In this document: one piece after another, positions 54,985-63,628 of the stretch
Position numbering within the stretch: the stretch's first letter is position 1
How the letters are laid out: every line of letters starts with the position of its first letter
Source of the DNA: Moheibacter lacus
GTDB lineage: Bacteria > Bacteroidota > Bacteroidia > Flavobacteriales > Weeksellaceae
Reading direction: 5' to 3'
NCBI RefSeq assembly: GCF_014042165.1
Contig: NZ_JACDZE010000004.1
Span: 299,277 to 363,276, forward strand
Length of the DNA stretch: 64,000 nucleotides
Notes under the pieces: model-generated
Databases searched by the model: none
Told to the model about the DNA's origin: nothing
The model's input: only the letters and a program-made list of their open reading frames with translations
Made by a program: the position numbers and the translations under genes

Positions 54985-55350
54985 AACGGTTTTGGCTATG
55001 GTTTAGCTTCGCTGAATCTTCGATTTCGTTGCGGAAAAATCCGCAGGATTCTTTCCGCCGTAGTCCAAAGATAGCCAATATCTGAAGAAACTTCTGAAGT
55101 TCAAGGTGAAAAAAGTAAAAACCCAAGCCCAAATCCTGAACCTTCCCAAAGGGAAGATTGGGTCAATTGCTTGAAGCTGTTTTGAGAAGGGAAAAAGCTT
55201 GGATTTAAGATAGTCAAAAATGGAGGGAATTCTAATCAATTTGAATTTTGCTGCGCTTAGAGCGCTTTAAAATCGGTCAGATTTTCTTGGTTTTTTGTGA
55301 ATTTTATCAAAGAAATAGAGTTGCAATGGCTACCATTGTTAGCGGCAGTG
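54985..55350 (-). repeat. attC-like site 2, interrupted by IS remnant
   Basis: Core AAC at 54985-54987 and GTT at 55338-55340. The left arm TTTTGGCTATGG and the partial right arm ATAGCCAAT (55071-55079) pair; an IS1182-type fragment then fills 55080-55332. The R'' side GTTAGCGGCAGTGC matches, as an inverted repeat, GCATTGCAGCTAAC at 56314-56327 beyond the CoiA-like gene (12 of 14). Confidence 0.7.
55080..55332 (+). mobile_element. Truncated IS1182-type element, copy A (right part only)
   Basis: Corresponds to the last ~255 bases of the ~655-bp element in copies B-D, from CTGAAGAAACTTCTGAAG onwards. The right inverted repeat is damaged (GAGTTGCAATGG instead of GAGTTGTGCAACGG). It ends at the usual place, five bases before the GTT core. 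No coding capacity beyond a transposase fragment. Confidence 0.85.
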
Positions 55351-56317
55351 CTATTTTTTCTTTGCTCGCTCTTTGCATTTCAGAATTGCTTCCTCTGTTA
55401 ATGGTGTAAAAAATTTGTCATTCTTATAGTTTTTCCATTGAATAAAAGTCCAATTTCCATTATTATCCTTCTCAAAATATTTGTTGTTTGCATTTCCTAA
55501 TTTTCCATTTATACTTCTTCGTCCGTATATACTCAAGTCTCCGATACTATCAAATACCTTTTTAGAGGGGATTTTTTTCCAAATCTCAAGACTTCTATAA
55601 ACTGAAATGTTCCAAATTGTGGAGCGCCAAGGCACATATTCGTATTCACTTCCATCCTTTATTTTGAAATTTGAAATAGGAATCCATTCAATATTATCAA
55701 ATCCTCTTCCTGTAAATTCGTCAAAGCGTCTTACTTTTTTGTAAACTCTTAACTTCGGCATCAAGTATCGAGTAGTCAATAGATAAGGAGAATCCAAATC
55801 TTTCAATAGACCACTCTTGGTTTGCTTTGGTATCCGCACTTTTACCAAACCACCAAATTGTGTCAATTCCAAGTTTTCTATAATCATTTGTTCTGTTTTC
55901 AAGATGTTCTGTTGTTATTGGTGCAAGTTGTATTTCGTGGACTACAACCCAACCACTTGGAAATACCATAGCAATATCCGCTATTCTTTTTATCTCAGGT
56001 ATAATATACTCAAATTTTATGTTGGCAGAACCATATTCTTCCCAATTTGTTTTAATATGATTTGCAATTATCTCTTTTCCTAAATTATGTTGTGGACTTT
56101 CTGGATGTCTTTCAAAGTCTGATGTACAAACATTAATGTGAAAAAAATGTTTCGCCCGTAATAAACCGTGTTTTATTGAAACCCGACCATTACAAAATTT
56201 ACAGCGCAATCTTTCTTTATCAATAACTTGTCTAGGATTATCAATTTTTGTTATGTCTAACTCTTCGTTTGTGTCAATATATTTTGCTGTTAACATCTGA
56301 TTGGGTGTTTTTAGCAT
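55351..56317 (-). pseudogene. CoiA-like nuclease gene with frameshift (cassette gene)
   Basis: N-terminal frame 56317-55721: a zinc-finger-like CKFCNG...AKHFFH, then a PD-(D/E)xK-type core ADIAMVFPSGWVVVHEIQ and NDYRKLGIDTIWWFG, as in competence protein CoiA. The frame then leaves the family sequence at an A6 run (T6 on plus, 55735-55740). A second frame to 55351 (VRRFDEFTGRGFDNIEWIP...CKERAKKK) continues the protein. Removing one A joins them into about 320 residues. The two frames overlap by 182 bases. Start: ATG 56317 is only ten bases inside the cassette; ATG 56296 is an alternative. CoiA helps process incoming DNA in other bacteria; here the role is unknown. Confidence 0.75.
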
Positions 56318-56447
56318 TGCAGCTAACGTTTATGTATATGAGCAGTTGCGTGTTTTTGCCTAAACCTTGCCAAGTACAAAACTTCCTTGGAGAATCCATT
56401 AGGATTTTCCAAGGAAGCACAGACCAAGCAATTGATTATATACTTTG

Positions 56448-57103
56448 TCCCTGTTGCACAACTCCTGATCAAAAATAGGCAAAGAATTAAAACCCACAAA
56501 TTAATTGATTGAAAATTGATATAAAACACTTCAAATCAATTGTTTGAGTGATGATTTTTATGTAAATTAGTACATGCAAGGACGAAAAACATTTAGGCCA
56601 AAATTGTTTTATGAACTGAGTTTGGAAAGACTGGTACCGGCCGATAATATTTACAGGAAAATCGGGGAGGAATTGGATTTTCACTTTCTGTACGATTCGA
56701 CTAAAAAGTATTACGGTAGCGAAGGCCAGCAGAGTTTGGATCCGGTGGTTTTTTACAAGATTTTATTGGTGGGTTATTTGAACAATTTGAACAGCGATCG
56801 GGCTTTGCTTCAATATTGCGGTAATTGTCTGGATATCCGTTTGTTTTATCTGAAGAAACTTCTGAAGTTCACGGTGAAAAAAGTAAAAACCCAAGCCCAA
56901 ATCCTGAACCTTCCAAAAGGGAAGATTGGGGCAATTGCTTGAAGCTGTTTTGAGAAGGGAAAAAGCTTGAATTTAAGATAGTCAAAAATGGAGGGAATTC
57001 TAAATCAATTTGAATTTTGCTGCGCTTAGAGCGCTTTAAAATCGGTCAGATTTTCTTGGTTTTTTGTGAATTTTATCAAAAAAATGGAGTTGTGCAACGG
57101 CTA
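56448..57103 (+). mobile_element. Non-autonomous IS1182-type element, copy B
   Basis: 656 bases. Terminal inverted repeats GTTGCACAACTCC (56453-56465) and GGAGTTGTGCAAC (57086-57098) are perfect. It encodes only a 122-residue shortened transposase. Flanks ACTTTG (left) and CCCTTG (right) are an imperfect target duplication. Almost identical to copies C and D. Confidence 0.88.
56574..56942 (+). pseudogene. Internally deleted IS1182-family transposase (copy B)
   Basis: 122 residues. The N-terminal domain is typical of IS1182/DUF772 transposases: MQGRKTFRPKLFYELSLERL, PADNIYRKIGEELDF, YYGSEGQQSLDPVVFYKILL, GYLNNLNSDRALLQY. After residue ~90 it jumps to a short basic tail (KLLKFTVKKVKTQAQILNLP). 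The catalytic DDE core is absent, so it cannot transpose on its own. The same tail is present in copies C and D, so the deletion predates their spread. Confidence 0.85.
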
Positions 57104-57121
57104 CCCTTGTTGTACGCAGTT

Positions 57122-57904
57122 TTATTTAAACATTTTTAAAACTCGCTGAATTATGTTGTCTTTTTTTGTGGTTTCGTTATCTATTGATTCAGTTTGATTA
57201 GGAATATATTGTTCAGGATTTAGAATTTTATTGATTTCCGATCTGTTTAATTCATAATAATCCAATAAAATATAATTTAAGTGGACAATTAAGGAGTTTT
57301 CGTGTGTAGAATATTTAGTATCTTCAATGTATTGTTTTACTTTTAAAATATTGTTGAACCAATCTGTATATAAATCTTTTATGTGCTTTTTTGTGTCAAC
57401 CACTTCTTCTGATACAAAATGGAAACTAAAAGGATGATTACGTAAAGTTTGTTCAAAAAAAACATTCATTAAATCCGTCAAAGAACTTGTTCTTAGAGAT
57501 AAATTCTCTCCATTTTCTTCATCCCAATATTCACTCATAATCCATACTTTAGGATTTTCTTCATCAGCATATATTAAAGAAATATAATCATTTCTACGTT
57601 CTGAGATGACAAATATTGATTTTTCGAATTTTTGAGAGTTATTAGTAAAGACCTCATCTGCAAACTCATTGATGTACTCTAAATCTTCGAAAGCCATATT
57701 TTCAGCATCCATAAACTGAAATAAAAATTTCTTTCCAATGCTTCTTAAGTATTCTTCATAAGCTAATGGAATCTTACCTTTTTCTGATTCTAATTTTTTT
57801 ATTTCATCATCATTACATCCACAAATTTCTTTGTTTGCATCTATTTTAAGAATTAACAAATAATTTTTTAGCGTTTCAAAATATTCTCGATAAATATTGC
57901 TCAT
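57122..57904 (-). CDS. SUKH/SMI1-KNR4-like protein (cassette gene)
   Basis: 260 residues. Residues about 28-130 follow the SUKH pattern: GCNDDEIKKLESEKGKIPLA, YEEYLRSIG, then acidic strands and VFVISERRNDYISLIYADEE-like text (IFVISERRNDYISLIYAD). The C-terminal third is helical and charged. SUKH proteins are often immunity proteins against contact-dependent or polymorphic toxins; no toxin is next to it. It sits alone in a cassette (56327-57936); the stop codon lies inside the attC-like flank. Confidence 0.65.
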   Translation of the reverse strand: MSNIYREYFETLKNYLLILKIDANKEICGCNDDEIKKLESEKGKIPLAYEEYLRSIGKKFLFQFMDAENMAFEDLEYINEFADEVFTNNSQKFEKSIFVISERRNDYISLIYADEENPKVWIMSEYWDEENGENLSLRTSSLTDLMNVFFEQTLRNHPFSFHFVSEEVVDTKKHIKDLYTDWFNNILKVKQYIEDTKYSTHENSLIVHLNYILLDYYELNRSEINKILNPEQYIPNQTESIDNETTKKDNIIQRVLKMFK

Positions 57905-58056
57905 TTTGATTATTTATGTGTAAAAATTGCGTACAACGTTTTCGGGCTTTGCGTTCGGGCGGGTTTCGGAGCACAAAACTGTCAACCTGCACTGAACTTG
58001 AATAGAAGCACAAAGCTCCAAGTTTGCACGTCAACCCGCCTGACGCAAAACCCGTG

Positions 58057-58712
58057 TCCCTGTTGCACAACTCCTGATCAAAAATAGGCAAAGAATTGAA
58101 ACCCACAAATAAATTGATTGAAAATTGATATAAAACACTTCAAATCAATTTTTTGAGTGATAATTATTATGTAAATTAGTACATGCAAGGACGAAAAGAA
58201 TTTAGGCCAAAATTGTTTTATGAACTGAGTTTGGAAAGACTGGTACCGGCCGATAATATTTACAGGAAAATCGGGGAGGAATTGGATTTTCAATTTCTGT
58301 ACGATTCGACTAAAAATTATTACGGTAGCGAAGGCCAGCAGAGTTTGGATCCTGTGGTTTTTTACAAGATTTTATTGGTGGGTTATTTGAACAATTTGAA
58401 CAGTGATCGGGCTTTGCTCCAATATTGCGGTAATTGTCTGGATATCCGTTTGTTTTATCTGAAGAAACTTCTGAAGTTCAAGGTGAAAAAAGTAAAAACC
58501 CAAGCCCAAATCCTGAACCTTCCCAAAGGGAAGATTGGGGCAATTGCTTGAAGCTGTTTTGAGAAGGGAAAAAGCTTGGATTTAAGATAGTCAAAAATGG
58601 AGGGAATTCTAAATCTATTTGAATTTTGCTGCGCTTAGAGCGCTTTAAAATCGGTCAGATTTTCTTGGTTTTTTGTGAATTTTATCAAAAAAATGGAGTT
58701 GTGCAACGGCTA
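58057..58712 (+). mobile_element. Non-autonomous IS1182-type element, copy C
   Basis: 656 bases with perfect 13-bp terminal repeats (58062-58074 and 58695-58707). Flanks CCCGTG and TCGATG do not form a clear duplication. The shortened transposase differs from copy B by a few residues (KEFRP for KTFRP, KNYYG for KKYYG, KFKVKK for KFTVKK). Confidence 0.88.
58183..58551 (+). pseudogene. Internally deleted IS1182-family transposase (copy C)
   Basis: 122 residues, same layout as copy B: DUF772-like N-terminus joined to a basic tail without DDE core. The frame is intact, so a short protein could still be made; it might bind the element ends. Confidence 0.85.
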
Positions 58713-58739
58713 TCGATGTTAGCAGCTGCTCTTTTTTTG

Positions 58740-59783
58740 TTATGGTTTAAATCTCTCAAATGTTTGTCCGTTAAATTTATATGCTCCGTTTTCGTGTGTT
58801 CCAAGCCAAAGGTTACCATTGTTGTCTTTGTAAATGCTAAATAGCGTAATGTCTTGTGAGTTATCTTGAACGGCATAATGAGTAATTTTCGTTCCATCGT
58901 ATTTCCAAACGCCACTTCGATAAGTTACAAACCATAAATTATTCTCGTTGTCTCTTACTGTTGATAGATACTCATTTAGACCACTGGTATTTTTTCCATC
59001 CAAACTACCTATGCTTTCGTGTCTTGTATAAAACAAATTGCTTTTTAATGTTAAGCTGTCGTAAATACTATAACGGTTTTCGGTATTGAACCAAAAGTCA
59101 CCATTTTTATCTTCCGTAATAGAACGCACTCCGTTTGCTCCTTCGTTACGAAATTCGGTCACATCTTCTTCGGTTATCCAATCAAACGATTTTCCATCAT
59201 ATCGGCAAACACCAACAGGGTTTGTGCCAAACCAAATATTGCCTTTTATGTCTTTATAAATACTGTAGACTCCAAAAGGATTGGGCAGATTTGGTGGCTC
59301 AGGCAACTGCAATTTATGTAAAGTTGTGCCGTCATACCGATAAACGTAATTTTCTAAATCGTAGGTATGTTTAAACCATAAATCTGTGGATGTAAGTTGC
59401 CAATCATTGCTGGGAATTGGAGTTAATGTTGTAAATGTGTTTCCGTCAAACTTAACAATGGTCGGCTTTGGATAAAAGCTGGCGAAGTATATATTGCCAG
59501 ATTCATCTTGTTGTATTTCATCAACTCTATTGTTTGGCAAACCGTGCTTTGTTGTGTAATTAATCAATTTCTTTTCATCATATCTATAAACTCCTGTTTC
59601 CCAACTTCCAAACCAATAAACATTTTTCTTGTCTTGGTAAACAACCATTATACTTTTCCCAAGTTCTGTTACTGAATCTCCTTTTACAACGTTTTCTATT
59701 TTAACCTTTTGCGAAGTGTTTTGTCCATTACACGAATTCAACGTGGTAAGTATGGTTAAAAATAGAAGTATGCTTAATTTCAT
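58740..59783 (-). CDS. Beta-propeller lipoprotein (cassette gene)
   Basis: 347 residues. Lipoprotein signal with Cys18 (TLNSCNGQ). At least five repeats of the two-component-regulator propeller type: YWFGSWETGVYRYD, GNIWFGTNPVGVCRYDGKSF, GDFWFNTENRYSIYD, NNLWFVTYRSGVWKYDG and GNLWLGTHENGAYKFNG. Such propellers usually form the sensor part of hybrid kinases; here there is no kinase, only an exported, lipid-anchored propeller. Single-gene cassette (57937-59830). Confidence 0.8.
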   Translation of the reverse strand: MKLSILLFLTILTTLNSCNGQNTSQKVKIENVVKGDSVTELGKSIMVVYQDKKNVYWFGSWETGVYRYDEKKLINYTTKHGLPNNRVDEIQQDESGNIYFASFYPKPTIVKFDGNTFTTLTPIPSNDWQLTSTDLWFKHTYDLENYVYRYDGTTLHKLQLPEPPNLPNPFGVYSIYKDIKGNIWFGTNPVGVCRYDGKSFDWITEEDVTEFRNEGANGVRSITEDKNGDFWFNTENRYSIYDSLTLKSNLFYTRHESIGSLDGKNTSGLNEYLSTVRDNENNLWFVTYRSGVWKYDGTKITHYAVQDNSQDITLFSIYKDNNGNLWLGTHENGAYKFNGQTFERFKP

Positions 59784-59949
59784 TGTATGTCTGTTATTGT
59801 TTTATTGGGTTGTGTGAGAGTTGCTGCTAACGGTCTCGGCTATGAGTAGTTGCGTGGTTTAGAACTTAACTTTGCAAGTACACACCAAACTGAAAATCCG
59901 AGAGGATTTTCAGAAGTAGGCGAGAACAAGCAATTACTTATAGCCATTG

Positions 59950-60604
59950 TCCCTGTTGCACAACTCCTGATCAAAAATAGCCAAAGAATTAAAATCCGCA
60001 AATAAATTGATTGAAAATTAATATAAAAATTGATAATCAATTATTTAAGTGATAATTTTTATGTAAATTAGTACATGCAAGGACGAAAAGAATTTAGGCC
60101 AAAATTGTTTTATGAACTGAGTTTGGAAAGACTGGTACCGGCCGATAATATTTATAGGAAAATCGGGGAGGAATTGGATTTTCAATTTCTGTACGATTCG
60201 ACTAAAAAGTATTACGGTAGCGAAGGCCAGCAGAGTTTGGATCCGGTGGTTTTTTACAAGATTTTATTGGTGGGTTATTTGAACAATTTGAACAGCGATC
60301 GGGCTTTGCTTCAATATTGCGGTAATTGTCTAGATATCCGTTTGTTTTATCTGAAGAAACTTCTGAAGTTCACGGTGAAAAAAGTAAAAACCCAAGCCCA
60401 AATCCTGAACCTTCCCAAAGGGAAGATTGTGGCAATTGCTTGAAGCTGTTTTGAGAAGGGAAAAAGCTTGGATTTAAGATAGTCAAAAATGGAGGGAATT
60501 CTAAATCAATTTGAATTTTGCTGCGCTTAGAGAGCTTTAAAATCGGTCAGATTTTCTTGGTTTTTTGTGAATTTTATCAAAAAAATGGAGTTGTGCAACA
60601 GCTA
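59950..60604 (+). mobile_element. Non-autonomous IS1182-type element, copy D
   Basis: 655 bases. Best-preserved ends: CTGTTGCACAACTCC (59953-59967) and its exact complement at 60587-60601. A perfect 6-bp target duplication CCATTG flanks it (59944-59949 and 60605-60610), and this duplication lies inside the attC-like stem. Confidence 0.9.
60075..60443 (+). pseudogene. Internally deleted IS1182-family transposase (copy D)
   Basis: 122 residues, same truncated product as copies B and C (last residues KIVAIA instead of KIGAIA). No catalytic domain. Confidence 0.85.
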
Positions 60605-60623
60605 CCATTGTTGTACACTGTTT

Positions 60624-61265
60624 TTATTTTTCAATTAATTCTTTAAACTCTTTCAAATCTAGAGGTTGGTGTTTTAAATATTCAATATTCCAGATTTTTG
60701 CATTTCTAATTCTTTTATCAGGATGATAATTTCCAAGCCAATTTACAGAACAGATTTTTTTGTCAGATTGATTTAAGGATGAAATTAGTCCTTTTTCAAT
60801 TCGGTCACGTTTTTCTCGGTCATATACTTTTGGAATTATAGCAAATGATAAATTCTTGTGAATATGCTCCGTAACTTTGTCCTCGTACTTTTTTTCATAT
60901 TCCAAATCCACATATTTTCCGTGAATCTCTTTCTCTGCTCTTGATTTAAATGGTCTATTCCAATGTTCGAGATAATTATCTTCTGCGATATTTAAAAAGC
61001 ATCTTCCAATATGTTTTCTGAAAACGCTACCTCTGTGCAATTTTGAGTTAAAATGATTTCCTAATCGTTTAATTAACCTATCGTTTCCATCGTGACTTCC
61101 AATTCTAACAATTCTGTCCAATCCATTATACTTTTCTCCATTTTCAAAGAGGACGTAAAGTCCATTTGAATCTGTCAAATCTTTTAATGTTTTTCTATCA
61201 TATGGAAAAGAATATCTTTTTTGATTATTAAAATACTCGTGAATATAGTCGTAAATATCTGTCAT
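60624..61265 (-). CDS. GIY-YIG-like nuclease-fold protein (cassette gene)
   Basis: 213 residues from the ATG at 61263-61265 (MTDIYDYIHEYF). A GTG nine codons earlier would start inside the cassette border. The sequence NGLYVLFENGEKYNG (34-48), RIVRIGSH (51-58), RLIKRLGNHF (63-72) and the later Glu in RIEKGLISSLN follow the GIY-YIG order (GLY...RIG...R...E), with RIG in place of YIG. It could be a small endonuclease, but catalytic competence is uncertain. Single-gene cassette (59831-61292). Confidence 0.65.
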   Translation of the reverse strand: MTDIYDYIHEYFNNQKRYSFPYDRKTLKDLTDSNGLYVLFENGEKYNGLDRIVRIGSHDGNDRLIKRLGNHFNSKLHRGSVFRKHIGRCFLNIAEDNYLEHWNRPFKSRAEKEIHGKYVDLEYEKKYEDKVTEHIHKNLSFAIIPKVYDREKRDRIEKGLISSLNQSDKKICSVNWLGNYHPDKRIRNAKIWNIEYLKHQPLDLKEFKELIEK

Positions 61266-61280
61266 TCGGTTTTTTGTCAA

Positions 61281-61425
61281 ATGTGTGCACAACGGTTTGG
61301 GTATTGCCGAAGGCGGGAATTTTTAGCACAAAAGTTCAATAGAATTACTGCTGTTGAACCTTGCACAAATGTTAAATCGAAGCCGTTCAGCCCCGCTTTT
61401 GGCAATACCTTGTTACCGGCTGGTG
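61281..61425 (-). repeat. attC-like site 6 (uninterrupted)
   Basis: Cores AAC 61291-61293 and GTT 61412-61414, 124 bases apart, a normal attC size. Arms GGTATTGCCGAAGGCGGG and CCCGCTTTTGGCAATACC pair with two mismatches. No IS insertion. The R'' side GTTACCGGCTGGTG (61412-61425) mirrors CACTTGCCGGTAAC (63629-63642), 12 of 14, across the P-type ATPase gene. It shows the intact architecture of the family. Confidence 0.8.
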
Positions 61426-61439
61426 TTCTGTCCGTCTTG

Positions 61440-63587
61440 TCATTTATTAATTTTTAAAAAGCTTGCATTGATGGCAACTACAATCGTACTAACACTCATT
61501 AAAACTGCCCCCATAGCAGGACTTAGCATAAAATGCGGATAAAGCACACCTGCTGCAAGTGGAATAGCAATCACGTTGTAACCAACTGCCCAGAGAAGAT
61601 TTTGAATCATCTTTTTATATGTCCGTTTACCAAAATCAATCATTTTTACTACATCTCTTGGGTCGCTGTTTACCAAAATAATGTCGGCTGTTTCGGCTGC
61701 TACATCTGTTCCTGAACCTACTGCAATACCAACATCAGCTTGTGCCAATGCGGGTGCATCATTCACACCATCGCCTGTCATTGCTACTACTTCACCTTTT
61801 GCTTGATATTCCTTTACTTTTTCCTGCTTTTCGTGAGGCAATACGTTGGCAATATAATCGTCCATTCCTAATTGCTCTGAAACTGCTTTTGCAATTTTTT
61901 CATTATCACCTGTAAGCAAAATGGATTTGATGTTCATTTTTCTCAAATCGTCAATAGCTTCTCGTGAACCTTCACGGATACTGTCTGCCAGGGTGATAAT
62001 ACCAACAACTTCTCCGTCAATAAAAACATAATTTACCGTTTCAATATTTTGATTGATTTCTTTTGGAGTTTCAGGTTCTGTAAGGTTGTTCTGCTTGAAA
62101 TAATTAGGTCCAGCCGCTACAACTTCCTTTCCTTTTACAACTGCTTTTACACCAATACCTGCCATATAACTGAAGTTTTCCGACTTCCACAATTCAAGGT
62201 TTCTTTCTTTCAATGTTTTTAAAATTCCTTTTGCGATATGATGTTCGGAATATTGCTGAACGGCTGCTGCATATTGTATCATATCATTGGCAGAATATTT
62301 GTCGGTTAATGGAATAATCTTTTCCACTGCGTGAGAGCCTTTGGTAAGCGTTCCTGTTTTATCGAAAATAATGGTGGATAATTTTCTTGTGGTTTCAAAA
62401 GCGGTGCGATTTCGAATGAGTAAACCGTTGGTAGCTGAAAGCGTTGTAGAAATGGCAACCACCAATGGAATAGCCACACCCAAAGCATGCGGACAAGCCG
62501 TAACCATTACTGTTACCATTCTTTCCAATGCAAAAGCAATATCTCCGCTACTGCTAAACCAATAAATAAAAGTGATTACACCTACGGCAATGGCAATATA
62601 GGTAAGCCATTTGGCTACTTTGTCAGCAAGGTTTTGTGTATTCGACTTTGCTGCTTGTGCATCTTGAACCAAATTGATTACCTTATTAAGGTAGCTGTCT
62701 TTGCCCACTCCAGTTGCCGTAACTCGTAAAGCCCCTTCGCCATTGATAGAACCTGCAATCACTTTTTCGTCCGCTTCTTTTTTTACGGGAACACTTTCGC
62801 CAGTGAGCATACTTTCGTTCACATACGAAACGCCATCAATTACTAATCCATCTGCAGGAATTTTTTCGCCCGGTTTGATGATTATGGTTTCCCCATTTTT
62901 CAGTTCTTCGAGTTTTATTTTTATGGCTTCTCCGTGCCGTTCAACAGTAACATCATTGGGTAACAATGCCACTAATGACTGTAAGGCTTTTGAAGCCGCC
63001 ATTGTAGAACGCATCTCTAACCAATGGCCTAAAAGCATTATCACGATAAGGGTTGCCAATTCCCAATAGAAATCCATTCCTTTAAGCCCAAACGTAACCG
63101 CAACAGAATAGATATAAGCGACCGAAATGGCGATGGCTACCAAGGTCATCATTCCAATAGCTTTTGCTTTTATTTCGCCTACCATTCCTTTCAAGAAAGG
63201 CATTCCGCCATAGATGTATATGAAGGTTCCCAACGCCAATAGAACATATTTGTCTCCCGGAAAGGAAATGCTAAAACCAAACCATTCCTGTATCATTTGC
63301 GATAACAGCAAAATGGGAACGGTAATGATTAAACTTACCCAAAAACGTTTGAGGAAATCATTGGTATGATGCCCTTCGTGCTTGTCATAACCGCTTTCCG
63401 AATGTTGGCTATGGTCTTCGCTATGATGCGAATGTTCTTTGTTGCCATGATGGTGTTGGTGTCCGTGATGACTATGCGTTTCTTTTTTTGCTCCACCCAT
63501 AGGCACTAAATCCATTCCGCAAAGCGGACATTTTCCCGGTTCGTCCTTAATCACTTGTAAGTGCATTGGACAGGTATATTTCTTCAT
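61440..63587 (-). CDS. Copper/silver-type P1B ATPase (cassette gene)
   Basis: 715 residues from the ATG at 63585-63587 (MKKYTCPMHL); the longer upstream frame runs through the attC flank. A heavy-metal-binding domain with CPM and CPLCGMDLVP (1-30) is followed by a His-rich stretch (33-74, such as HSHHGHQHHH), about eight membrane helices, the CPH metal motif TACPHALG (Cys365-His367) of CopB-type pumps, phosphorylation site DKTGTLTKG (Asp409), SEHHIAKGI and the hinge GDGVNDAPAL. It exports copper or silver from the cytoplasm. At 2.3 kb this is a very large cassette (61293-63641). Confidence 0.92.
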   Translation of the reverse strand: MKKYTCPMHLQVIKDEPGKCPLCGMDLVPMGGAKKETHSHHGHQHHHGNKEHSHHSEDHSQHSESGYDKHEGHHTNDFLKRFWVSLIITVPILLLSQMIQEWFGFSISFPGDKYVLLALGTFIYIYGGMPFLKGMVGEIKAKAIGMMTLVAIAISVAYIYSVAVTFGLKGMDFYWELATLIVIMLLGHWLEMRSTMAASKALQSLVALLPNDVTVERHGEAIKIKLEELKNGETIIIKPGEKIPADGLVIDGVSYVNESMLTGESVPVKKEADEKVIAGSINGEGALRVTATGVGKDSYLNKVINLVQDAQAAKSNTQNLADKVAKWLTYIAIAVGVITFIYWFSSSGDIAFALERMVTVMVTACPHALGVAIPLVVAISTTLSATNGLLIRNRTAFETTRKLSTIIFDKTGTLTKGSHAVEKIIPLTDKYSANDMIQYAAAVQQYSEHHIAKGILKTLKERNLELWKSENFSYMAGIGVKAVVKGKEVVAAGPNYFKQNNLTEPETPKEINQNIETVNYVFIDGEVVGIITLADSIREGSREAIDDLRKMNIKSILLTGDNEKIAKAVSEQLGMDDYIANVLPHEKQEKVKEYQAKGEVVAMTGDGVNDAPALAQADVGIAVGSGTDVAAETADIILVNSDPRDVVKMIDFGKRTYKKMIQNLLWAVGYNVIAIPLAAGVLYPHFMLSPAMGAVLMSVSTIVVAINASFLKINK

Positions 63588-63628
63588 ATTCTTTTTGTTC
63601 GTTCTTATATCTTTGAGGTGTCGTTTTA

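Larger units (their letters stand above)
56325..57122 (-). repeat. attC-like site 3, carrying IS copy B
   Basis: Cores AAC 56325-56327 and GTT 57109-57111. Arms ATGTATATGAGCAGTTGC and GCAATTGATTATATACTT pair imperfectly. IS copy B occupies 56448-57103. The R'' side GTTGTACGCAGTTT (57109-57122) mirrors AAATTGCGTACAAC (57924-57937) across the next gene, 13 of 14. Confidence 0.75.
57935..58732 (-). repeat. attC-like site 4, carrying IS copy C
   Basis: Cores AAC 57935-57937 and GTT 58718-58720. Arms GGGCTTTGCGTTCGGGCGGG and CCCGCCTGACGCAAAACCC pair well. IS copy C lies at 58057-58712. The R'' side GTTAGCAGCTGCTCT (58718-58732) mirrors AGAGTTGCTGCTAAC (59817-59831), 13 of 15. Confidence 0.78.
59817..60620 (-). 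repeat. attC-like site 5, carrying IS copy D
   Basis: Cores AAC 59829-59831 and GTT 60610-60612. Arms GGCTATGAGTAGTTGC and GCAATTACTTATAGCC pair with two mismatches. IS copy D lies at 59950-60604. The R'' side GTTGTACACTG (60610-60620) mirrors GTGTGCACAAC (61283-61293), with eight of the nine bases next to the core matching. Confidence 0.75.

Noticed and set aside
56574..56942. Active IS1182 transposase
   Set aside because: The protein has 122 residues instead of about 450-500 and lacks the catalytic domain; the element must depend on another copy.
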